Part shown: one piece after another, positions 1-5,430 of the stretch
Position numbering within the stretch: position 1 is the stretch's first letter
Layout: each line of letters begins with the position of its first letter
Assembly: GCA_947177545.1 (NCBI GenBank)
Contig: CAMWVF010000094.1
Location: 1-5,602 of the forward strand
Origin: an uncultured Clostridia bacterium
Lineage (GTDB): Bacteria; Bacillota; Clostridia; Oscillospirales; Ruminococcaceae
Length of the DNA stretch: 5,602 nt
Direction of reading: 5' to 3'
The notes under the pieces: model-generated
The model's input: only the letters and a program-made list of their open reading frames with translations
Told to the model about the DNA's origin: nothing
Database searches by the model: none
Program-made: the position numbers and the translations under genes

Positions 1-146
1 ACGATATAACGTCCCTGAAAGAGCTTTCGGAGATAGTGCGGACAATTCTTACTGACGAGAGGATAAGGTACTGCCCACACGGCAGACCCGTTATGTTCAA
101 GCTTTCAAAGCGGGAATTGGAAAAGCAGTTCAAGAGGATAGTGTAA
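1..146 (+). CDS. mutL: DNA mismatch repair protein MutL, C-terminal end (partial, 5' truncated by window)
   Basis: Read from base 3, this is an open frame of 47 codons ending at TAA 144-146. It encodes the extreme C-terminus of MutL, the mismatch-repair ATPase/endonuclease that couples MutS mismatch recognition to strand removal. The diagnostic piece is CPHGRP followed by VMFKLSKRELEKQFKR. In MutL proteins that have endonuclease activity, the CPHGRP motif near the C-terminus is part of the metal-binding dimerisation domain. That this MutL is a nicking endonuclease is inferred from the motif, because the main DQHA-type motif lies outside the window. The next gene follows after 13 bases, and miaA lies one gene further on. 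The mutL-miaA-hfq order is common in bacteria, although here an extra gene separates mutL from miaA. Confidence 0.93.
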   Translation, partial: DITSLKELSEIVRTILTDERIRYCPHGRPVMFKLSKRELEKQFKRIV

Positions 147-159
147 TGGGGAATTTTAA

Positions 160-837
160 ATGAAATTACATATTTTATGCGAAAAATGCGGCTGTGACAA
201 TTATAAAAGCCGTACATCACTTATTCAATTTAAATATCGCAGCATATATCATGTACCTATTTTTGAATGTGCCGAATGCGGACAGAAATATGCTGTTGCC
301 GCAACCCTAAAAGCTTTTATATTTAACCAATGTGTTTGTTTTATTCCACCGCTGATATTTAGTATATGGTTTGTATATACAACAGCCAATATTTCAACTT
401 TTGGAGATAAAATTTTAATATTAATTTGTATTACACTTGCATTTTATGCTATGATGTTGATGCTGTATAACGGCTTGACAAGTTTTGCAAATGTAAAACC
501 TATGAGCTATGTAATAATACCGGTAGATGATGAGCTTACTACGGTTTTTGAAAATGACGAAAAAGCACACTTTTGTGCTGAAGCTGCTTCACTTACAAAA
601 CTTGCCAAAAAGCTAAAGCCGAGAACGGTATATAAATGTAAATCAGGCTCGGCAAACGGTGCAGTAAAATTGTTGGAATTTGACGTAACTGATAGCGGAT
701 TGACACTTAGGTTAAAAAATGTCAGCATTTGCGAAAAGGTTTTTGACGGCTCGGAGTTTGTTCTTACAGATGCTAAAGACAGGGAAGTTTGCAGAGGTCA
801 TATAAATAAGGCTGCTTGTGATTTGGAGCAAGAATAA
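160..837 (+). CDS. Unknown two-transmembrane protein with N-terminal zinc ribbon
   Basis: I do not recognise this 225-residue protein as a named family. The N-terminus carries CEKC (Cys7, Cys10) and CAEC (Cys37, Cys40), spaced as a four-cysteine zinc ribbon; Cys12 is an additional cysteine. Two hydrophobic segments follow at about residues 52-73 and 84-103. The remaining 120 residues or so are soluble, mixed alpha/beta in character, with no catalytic motif I can name. The short loop between the two segments suggests a hairpin with both ends on the same side of the membrane, probably cytoplasmic (inference). The start ATG has a modest TGGGGA at 147-152 with a 7-base spacer. The gene sits 13 bases after mutL and 29 before miaA, so it is probably cotranscribed. 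Its base composition is clearly more AT-rich than its neighbours: bases 361-420 have 14 G/C of 60, while 961-1020 in miaA have 33 of 60. It therefore looks like an insertion into a conserved neighbourhood. Confidence 0.8.
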   Translation: MKLHILCEKCGCDNYKSRTSLIQFKYRSIYHVPIFECAECGQKYAVAATLKAFIFNQCVCFIPPLIFSIWFVYTTANISTFGDKILILICITLAFYAMMLMLYNGLTSFANVKPMSYVIIPVDDELTTVFENDEKAHFCAEAASLTKLAKKLKPRTVYKCKSGSANGAVKLLEFDVTDSGLTLRLKNVSICEKVFDGSEFVLTDAKDREVCRGHINKAACDLEQE

Positions 838-853
838 ATTACTGTGTTTTGGT

Positions 854-858
854 GGAGG
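854..858 (+). promoter_or_regulatory. Ribosome binding site that fixes the miaA start
   Basis: A perfect GGAGG lies 8 bases before the ATG at 867. It lies inside the longer open frame that could start at the TTG at 849, so the TTG start would place the Shine-Dalgarno inside the coding region with nothing comparable upstream of it. This decides in favour of ATG 867. Confidence 0.85.
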
Positions 859-866
859 TAGGTTTA

Positions 867-1823
867 ATGCCTAATGAAAAAATACCATTGCTTGTGATAG
901 CGGGTCCCACAGCTTCGGGAAAAACCGCTCTCGGCATAGCTTTGGCAAAGGAGTACGGCGGGGAGGTGGTTTCCGCCGACTCAATGCAGATATACAAGGG
1001 TCTGGACATTGCCACCGCAAAGCCAACGGCGGGGGAGACGGAGGGCGTACCCCACCATATGATAAGCATTGCCGATATGGATGCGGAATTCAGCGTTGCG
1101 GACTATGTTCGGCTTGCAAAGGAAAAAATTGCCGATATACACGGGCGAGGCAAGCTGCCCATACTTGTGGGCGGGACGGGGTTGTACATCAATTCTCTTA
1201 TTGACAATGTTAATTTTGACAATGCCGACACTGTGGGAAACGACGGCAGCTTGCGGAAAAGGCTTTCCGAGGAGGCTGAAAGGCTGGGGGGAGAAGTCCT
1301 GCACAAGCGTCTTGCAGAGATAGACCCCAAGACGGCGGAGTCTGTACCGCCGCAGAATGTTGTTAGGATAGTCCGTGCGCTGGAGATCTGGGAGCTTACG
1401 GGAATGAAATTCAGTGATTACAAGCGTGCGAACGCAGGTAGAGTGTCTGACTATCGACTTTGCATGATAGGATTAAACTTCCGCGACAGGGACGTACTCT
1501 ACGGCAGGATAAACAAAAGAGTGGGCATTATGGCTGAAAACGGTATGGTTGAGGAGTGCAGAGCCGTCTATGAAAACGAGTGCCTCGGTACCGCTTGTCA
1601 GGCAATAGGCTATAAGGAGCTTATCCCGTACTTCAAGGGGGATGCTGATTTAGAAGATTGTCTTGACAAAATACGTCTCGGTTCACGGCGTTATGCCAAA
1701 AGACAACTCACTTGGTTTCGTCGGGATTACCGAATTAACTGGATTTATTTGGACGATTTCAATAATTTTGATGAAATTATTGAAATATGTAAAAAAACAG
1801 TAGCCAAATCGGAAATTATGTGA
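867..1823 (+). CDS. miaA: tRNA dimethylallyltransferase MiaA
   Basis: MiaA transfers the dimethylallyl group of DMAPP to N6 of A37 in tRNAs reading UNN codons, the first step toward ms2i6A. The protein is 318 residues from ATG 867, a normal length for the family. Visible motifs are the P-loop-like GPTASGKT (13-20), DSMQIY (38-43), GVPHHM (60-65), GGTGLY (102-107), RIVRALEI (167-174), RINKRV (214-219), QAIGYKEL (245-252) and the basic RRYAKRQLTWFRRD (274-287). This is a complete and apparently intact set. The start is set by GGAGG at 854-858; an in-frame TTG at 849 would add six residues but would swallow that site. The last 30 or so codons turn AT-rich, and the TGA stop (1821-1823) doubles as part of an extended -10 promoter for hfq. 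It is probably cotranscribed with the gene upstream. Confidence 0.97.
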   Translation: MPNEKIPLLVIAGPTASGKTALGIALAKEYGGEVVSADSMQIYKGLDIATAKPTAGETEGVPHHMISIADMDAEFSVADYVRLAKEKIADIHGRGKLPILVGGTGLYINSLIDNVNFDNADTVGNDGSLRKRLSEEAERLGGEVLHKRLAEIDPKTAESVPPQNVVRIVRALEIWELTGMKFSDYKRANAGRVSDYRLCMIGLNFRDRDVLYGRINKRVGIMAENGMVEECRAVYENECLGTACQAIGYKELIPYFKGDADLEDCLDKIRLGSRRYAKRQLTWFRRDYRINWIYLDDFNNFDEIIEICKKTVAKSEIM

Positions 1824-1829
1824 TATAAT
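1821..1829 (+). promoter_or_regulatory. Extended -10 promoter for hfq and downstream genes (predicted)
   Basis: The sequence TGATATAAT is a perfect extended -10 (TGnTATAAT), with the consensus hexamer at 1824-1829. A weak -35 candidate, TAGCCA at 1801-1806, matches four of six consensus bases at a 17-base spacing; the extended -10 could compensate for it. Transcription would begin near base 1836 and leave a leader of roughly 68 bases before hfq. The TGA is also the miaA stop codon, so the promoter overlaps the upstream gene's end. No experimental evidence is available here. Confidence 0.65.
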
Positions 1830-1890
1830 AGGTTTAAGCATTTTCTTTTTTGTGAAAACGTTTGAAGTGAAACAATGTGTCCTGATAGGG

Positions 1891-1895
1891 AAGGA
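1891..1895 (+). promoter_or_regulatory. hfq ribosome binding site
   Basis: AAGGA, within the purine run 1888-1896, lies 8 bases before the hfq ATG at 1904. Overlapping it is a short open frame (1875-1907) whose stop codon overlaps the hfq start as ATGA. Confidence 0.7.
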
Positions 1896-1903
1896 ATGGT
1901 AAA

Positions 1904-2134
1904 ATGAATAAAAGTATAAATCTTCAAGATGTTTTTCTGAATCAAGTGAGAAAGGACAAGCTCCCCGCAACGTTCATACTTACGAACGGTTTTCAGTTCA
2001 AGGGCGTTGTCAAGGGCTTTGATAGCTATGTCGTGATAGTGGACTGCGACGGCAAGCAGGAGCTTGTGTTCAAACACGCTATTTCAACTATCGTTCCTGC
2101 AAAAACTATCGCAATACTTGACTCGGAAGAGTAG
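1904..2134 (+). CDS. hfq: RNA chaperone Hfq
   Basis: Hfq is an Sm-like protein that forms hexameric rings and helps small RNAs pair with mRNAs. At 76 residues this is a short, tail-less Gram-positive form. The N-terminal helix has LQDVFLN (7-13), where Gln8 and the following residues contribute to the proximal uridine pocket. The Sm1 strand region includes TNGFQFKG (27-34) and GFD (38-40). The Sm2 signature is [10 protein letters not shown] (56-65), with Lys57-His58 matching the usual YKHA motif. The rim has Arg16-Lys17. Two residues are atypical: Ile25 replaces the aromatic residue usual at the distal-face position (Tyr in E. coli, Phe in Bacillus), and Phe56 replaces the usual Tyr of YKHA. 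The gene follows miaA, as in many bacteria, but after an 80-base gap that holds its likely own promoter. The next gene starts 8 bases after its stop. Confidence 0.97.
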   Translation: MNKSINLQDVFLNQVRKDKLPATFILTNGFQFKGVVKGFDSYVVIVDCDGKQELVFKHAISTIVPAKTIAILDSEE

Positions 2135-2142
2135 GTCGCTGT

Positions 2143-3480
2143 ATGAACACGGTTACGGTCAGAATTCTTGTTTTTCTCCTGTCGCTGTTCATTCTGATAA
2201 CGGTTTTCAGTCAGATAAGCATTCAGTTTCAGGACTCCTATGTGACGGAAACGGCTGTTTTGTATTCTTCTGCCGAAAAGGTGTCGTTTCAGGGCGTTTA
2301 TATAAGGAATGAAACTCCAGTATATGGCGGCACAAGCGGCGTACTAAGTTACCCTAATGCTGACGGCAGCAAGATTGCAAATGGTTCGGTGGTGGCATAT
2401 GTTTATAAAAGCGAGAATGACATTTATGTAAATCAGCAGATAGAAAAGCTCAAGGAAGAGGTCAAGCTCCTCGAAAGTGCCCAGAATCCCGGTACTACTG
2501 AGGCGGCGCAGCCGGAGTTCATTTCATCCCTTATCGACGAGGAATATCAGACAATTGCGTTCCTTATCGCCGAGGACGACCTTGACGCTCTTGCGGAGGA
2601 AAGAAAACAGCTCCAGACGCTTATGGACATTTATAAGATAATTATTAATGAGGAAACAGATTTTAACAATGCCATAGACACTCTCAATTCCCAAATCGAC
2701 CAGCTTGAAGCTAAGAAGAGGGAACCTGTCGATGCAGTTACCACGGACAGCACGGGTTACTTTATAAGCCATACAGACGGGTTTGAGAGCAAGCTCTCGC
2801 TTGATAACATAGACACTCTTACCGTCAATGATATTAAGGACGTTATTTCGGGTATAGGTGCAAATAATTCAAGCAGAGCCATTGGTAAAATGGTGGACGG
2901 CTATGAGTGGAAAATGGCAGGCATTGTAGACCCGAATGCGGCGGATTTCCGTGTGGGAAGCAGCATTGCGGTAAAATTTGCCTCCACTCCCGACAAGATG
3001 ACAGCTGTTATCGAGGACTTGATAGAGTCGGATAATCCTAATGAAAGCATGATAATCCTTTCCTGCGACAAGCTTACCTACAACCTTGTTCAGCGCAGGG
3101 TCGAAAGGGTGGAGCTTATCCTTAACGATTACGATGGGATAAGGGTGCCGAGAGAAGCTATCCGTTTTAACGAGAAAAACGAAAAAGGTGTTTATATACT
3201 GTTGGGTCAGCGAATTGCGTTCAAAAAAATAAAGCCGGTATATGAATGTGAGGAGTACATTTTATCGGAGATAACCTCCGATGTGGATTATATCAGCGTT
3301 TATGATGACATAATAGTAGAGGGAGAAATTTCGGAGGATTTGTACGTTTCTGAAACGACTTCCAAAGAGCCTGAGGAAGAGGAGATAAATTATAACTCCA
3401 CCACTTCAGTTACGGAGGAAAGTACCGAAATAGAGAAGACGGAGGAAACTACCGAAGATATTTTTGAAGAAGAGGCTTAG
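2143..3480 (+). CDS. HlyD-like single-pass membrane protein of the division cluster
   Basis: This 445-residue protein resembles the HlyD/membrane-fusion-protein adaptor superfamily and the homologues found next to sepF in Clostridia. One hydrophobic segment (about 7-27) is an uncleaved signal anchor, so the bulk should be extracytoplasmic. A first barrel-sandwich (lipoyl-like) half lies at about 47-90 (GSKIANGSVVAYVY). It is followed by coiled-coil-prone stretches at about 97-113 and 147-191, then the second half beginning with TGYFISHTDGFE (204-215), and a beta-rich domain to about 395. The last 45 residues or so are a Glu/Thr/Ser-rich, probably disordered tail with a tandem nine-residue repeat. 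Translation probably relies on purines overlapping the hfq stop (TAGG 2132-2135); the site is weak, suggesting coupling to hfq. No ABC transporter or outer-membrane channel gene is nearby, so classical type I secretion is not supported. A role in the envelope or at the division site is inference from position. Confidence 0.85.
   Translation: MNTVTVRILVFLLSLFILITVFSQISIQFQDSYVTETAVLYSSAEKVSFQGVYIRNETPVYGGTSGVLSYPNADGSKIANGSVVAYVYKSENDIYVNQQIEKLKEEVKLLESAQNPGTTEAAQPEFISSLIDEEYQTIAFLIAEDDLDALAEERKQLQTLMDIYKIIINEETDFNNAIDTLNSQIDQLEAKKREPVDAVTTDSTGYFISHTDGFESKLSLDNIDTLTVNDIKDVISGIGANNSSRAIGKMVDGYEWKMAGIVDPNAADFRVGSSIAVKFASTPDKMTAVIEDLIESDNPNESMIILSCDKLTYNLVQRRVERVELILNDYDGIRVPREAIRFNEKNEKGVYILLGQRIAFKKIKPVYECEEYILSEITSDVDYISVYDDIIVEGEISEDLYVSETTSKEPEEEEINYNSTTSVTEESTEIEKTEETTEDIFEEEA
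3412..3465 (+). repeat. In-frame tandem 27-bp repeat in the acidic tail of the HlyD-like protein
   Basis: Two adjacent 27-base units (3412-3438 and 3439-3465) encode TEESTEIEK and TEETTEDIF. Their first 18 bases match at 17 positions (ACGGAGGAAA, then one mismatch, then TACCGAA). The second halves diverge. The pattern indicates a recent duplication by slippage in a low-constraint tail. Confidence 0.8.
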
Positions 3481-3515
3481 TACTGTAAATAACTATAAAT
3501 TCAAGGTGGGAAGTT

Positions 3516-4196
3516 ATGGATCTTGATATTTTGGAAAACCTTAAAAGGATAAGGTTTGACATTGAAGAGGCGAAAGCTAAATACAGAGATCGGGACGATG
3601 TTATAAGGCTTATGGCGGTTACTAAAACAGTCCCATATCAGCGGGTGAATCTTGCGGTGGGTGAGGGTGTAACGCTCCTCGGCGAAAACAGAGTTCAAGA
3701 ATATCTTGAAAAAAAGGATTTTTACGATAAAAGCGCAGAGGTGCATTTTATTGGGCATTTGCAGTCAAATAAGATCAAATATATTATTGACAGTGTGAAG
3801 ATGATACATTCGGTGGACAGCGTAAAGCTTGCGGCAGAGATTGACAAGCAGGCTTATAAGGCAGGAGTTGTTATGAACGTCCTGTTGGAGGTGAATATAG
3901 GCGGTGAAGACACCAAGAGCGGAGTTTCACCCGAAAGTCTGCGCGAGCTTGTTTATGAAACAGGGGAACTAAAGAATATCAGGGTAAAGGGTCTTATGAC
4001 CATACCACCGTTGGAAGAGTCCGAGGAGTCATTCTATAAAATGAGCGGGCTTTTCAGCGATTTGAAGTCGGAACATTTTGAAAACGCCGATATGGAGATA
4101 CTTTCAATGGGTATGTCCGCAGATTATGCTCTTGCCGTGAAATACGGTTCAAATATATTAAGAATAGGTTCCGGAATTTTTGGTGCCAGAAAATAA
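3516..4196 (+). CDS. ylmE: Pyridoxal-phosphate homeostasis protein, YggS/YlmE/PROSC family
   Basis: YggS-family proteins bind pyridoxal 5'-phosphate on a single-domain TIM barrel and buffer PLP levels; no enzymatic reaction is established for them. Length (226 residues) is normal. The PLP lysine is Lys37 in AVTKT (34-38). Other family motifs are GENRVQE (56-62), HFIGHLQSNK (77-86), HSVDS (98-102), VNIGGEDTKSGV, KGLMTIPPL, SMGMS (197-201) and the phosphate-binding C-terminus RIGSGIFGAR (216-225). The usual GST before that motif reads GSN (211-213). The start ATG has AAGGTGGG at 3503-3510 with a 5-base spacer. The gene lies 35 bases after the HlyD-like gene and 17 before sepF, the standard ylmE-sepF pairing. 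How PLP binding relates to division in this cluster is unclear. Confidence 0.96.
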   Translation: MDLDILENLKRIRFDIEEAKAKYRDRDDVIRLMAVTKTVPYQRVNLAVGEGVTLLGENRVQEYLEKKDFYDKSAEVHFIGHLQSNKIKYIIDSVKMIHSVDSVKLAAEIDKQAYKAGVVMNVLLEVNIGGEDTKSGVSPESLRELVYETGELKNIRVKGLMTIPPLEESEESFYKMSGLFSDLKSEHFENADMEILSMGMSADYALAVKYGSNILRIGSGIFGARK

Positions 4197-4213
4197 AGAG
4201 AGGAAGAAATAAA

Positions 4214-4636
4214 ATGAGTTTTATTGGCAATTTAAAGGAAATACTTGGTATGGACACAGAGGAAGACAACGATTTCGATACATTTGATACCTCAAATGAT
4301 AATTATGAAAATGATGATGTGAACAGGCAGAACAAGATAGTCAACATTCACGCTACAGCGCAGTTGCAGGTAATTCTTGTAAAGCCCGAGGTTTTTCAGG
4401 ACACAAAGCAGATAGCCGATCATCTTAATTCCAAAAAGACGGTTGTCCTTAACCTTGAGTCTACAACTCCCGACGTTACGAGGAGAATTATTGATTTCCT
4501 TGGCGGCGTTGCTTACGCTAATGGCGGCAACATCAAGCCTGTTGCTAACAACACATTTATTATCACTCCCTACAACGTTGGTTTTGTTGGCGAGGATCTT
4601 GTGGGCGAGCTTGAAAACAATGGCGTGTTCCTTTAA
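4214..4636 (+). CDS. sepF: Cell division protein SepF
   Basis: SepF is a membrane-tethered FtsZ partner that anchors and bundles the Z-ring in many Gram-positive bacteria. The 140-residue protein has the expected layout. An amphipathic N-terminal helix (MSFIGNLKEILGM, 1-13) serves as membrane anchor. An acidic Asp/Asn-rich linker spans about 14-40, and the conserved core runs from about 42 to 140, including LQVILVKPEVF, TVVLNLE (76-82), RRIIDFLGG (90-98), AYANGG (100-105) and FIITP (115-119). Membrane binding and FtsZ binding are family knowledge, not shown by the sequence alone. The ribosome site is the purine run GAGAGGAAG at 4198-4206. The stop TAA is in the same reading frame as the ylmH start three bases later. 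Confidence 0.95.
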   Translation: MSFIGNLKEILGMDTEEDNDFDTFDTSNDNYENDDVNRQNKIVNIHATAQLQVILVKPEVFQDTKQIADHLNSKKTVVLNLESTTPDVTRRIIDFLGGVAYANGGNIKPVANNTFIITPYNVGFVGEDLVGELENNGVFL

Positions 4637-4639
4637 TTA

Positions 4640-5416
4640 ATGGGCAGGCTTAACAAATATTATTTGTCTCTTCCGGAGGAGGACAGGCTTCTTATTTCCC
4701 ATTTGCTGGACATGATAGAGATTTGCGAAAAAAGCTATCTGCCGAGGTTTTCGTACTTTCTTAACGAACACGAAGTGCTGCTTGCACAGTCTGTCATGGA
4801 GGAGCAAAGGTGTGAAGCCTACAAGCTTTACGGTGGATATGAGGAGGCTTCACGGAAAATTCTCGGAATTTTCCCGCCTTATTGGGAGGACGCGTACAGC
4901 TTTCCTATTTCTGCTTTGAGCATTAAGTACCGCGAGGCTGATAAGCTTTCACACAGGGATTTTCTCGGCGTGTTTATGTCCAAACAGATAAAAAGGGACA
5001 GATTGGGGGATATAATCATTGAAAGCGGCAAAGCGGTGGCTTTTGTACACGATTCTATTAAGGATACGCTTTTTTTTGAAATAAGCAAGATAGGCTCTGT
5101 GGGGGTCAGAATTACAGAAGATAAAAACCCTGTTATCCATGCCGAAAAGAACTTTGTTGAGAAAATCGGCACGGTATCGTCGCTGCGGTTGGATAGTATT
5201 GTCGGCATGGCGACGGGTATTAGCCGTGAAAAGTCTGCTATGCTGATAAAGGGAGGGAATGTTTCCGTTATGTACAGCGTTGAAATGTCGGCTTCACGAC
5301 AGCTTTCGGAGGGTGACATTTTCTCGGTAAGAGGTCACGGGAAGTTTATTCTGTATTCCGTGAACGGCAGGACAAAAAAGGACAGGATACACATTACAGT
5401 AAAAAAATATAATTGA
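4640..5416 (+). CDS. ylmH: S4-domain RNA-binding protein YlmH (RqcP-like)
   Basis: YlmH proteins carry a C-terminal S4 RNA-binding domain. In Bacillus subtilis the orthologue, also called RqcP, works with RqcH in ribosome-associated quality control, holding the P-site tRNA on stalled 50S subunits while alanine tails are added. The 258-residue product shows the family hallmark HRDFLGVFMS (105-114) with IKRDRLGDI (117-125). The S4 domain is at about 181-240, with RLDSIVG (183-189), SREKSAMLIKGGNV (195-208), EGDIFSVRGHGKF (224-236). The ATG at 4640 has no Shine-Dalgarno: the upstream bases (end of sepF) are pyrimidine-rich. Translation therefore probably depends on ribosomes finishing sepF. The next in-frame starts (TTG 4664, ATG 4712) have no better site. 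The ylmG gene that separates sepF and ylmH in Bacillus is missing here. Confidence 0.94.
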   Translation: MGRLNKYYLSLPEEDRLLISHLLDMIEICEKSYLPRFSYFLNEHEVLLAQSVMEEQRCEAYKLYGGYEEASRKILGIFPPYWEDAYSFPISALSIKYREADKLSHRDFLGVFMSKQIKRDRLGDIIIESGKAVAFVHDSIKDTLFFEISKIGSVGVRITEDKNPVIHAEKNFVEKIGTVSSLRLDSIVGMATGISREKSAMLIKGGNVSVMYSVEMSASRQLSEGDIFSVRGHGKFILYSVNGRTKKDRIHITVKKYN

Positions 5417-5430
5417 TGAGGTGAAAGGCT

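Noticed and set aside
117..146. Possible promoter before the zinc-ribbon gene (TTGGAA 117-122)
   Set aside because: No acceptable -10 hexamer lies 16-18 bases downstream.
849..866. TTG start at 849 giving miaA six extra N-terminal residues
   Set aside because: The perfect GGAGG at 854-858 would lie inside the coding region, and ATG 867 has the ideal spacing. MiaA needs only a short lead before GPTASGKT.
981..1304. Long minus-strand open frames within miaA (also 839-1069 and 1103-1330)
   Set aside because: They lie entirely opposite a clearly conserved gene, have no family resemblance and no ribosome site I can see; they are frame shadows.
1841..1874. Possible hairpin or terminator between miaA and hfq (TTTTC/GAAAA and GTTT/AAAC pairs)
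   Set aside because: Stems are only 4-5 A/T-rich pairs with no trailing U-run; too weak to call a terminator or structured RNA element.
1683..2077. Minus-strand open frames across the miaA-hfq junction
   Set aside because: They cross two conserved genes and the promoter region and show no recognisable protein features.
2064..2312. Plus-strand open frame overlapping the hfq end and HlyD-like start
   Set aside because: It is out of frame with two well-supported genes and low in plausible protein character.
2143..3480. Type I secretion or efflux system
   Set aside because: The HlyD-like gene has no ABC transporter, channel or secreted substrate next to it; the surrounding genes are division genes.
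3464..3499. Possible promoter before ylmE (TTGAAG 3464-3469 with TATAAA 3494-3499)
   Set aside because: The spacing is 24 bases, too long for a standard promoter, and there is no extended -10; AT-rich intergenic sequence explains the match.
4879..5319. 146-codon minus-strand open frame opposite ylmH
   Set aside because: It overlaps conserved YlmH motifs on the plus strand, and its composition is that of a reverse-complement shadow.
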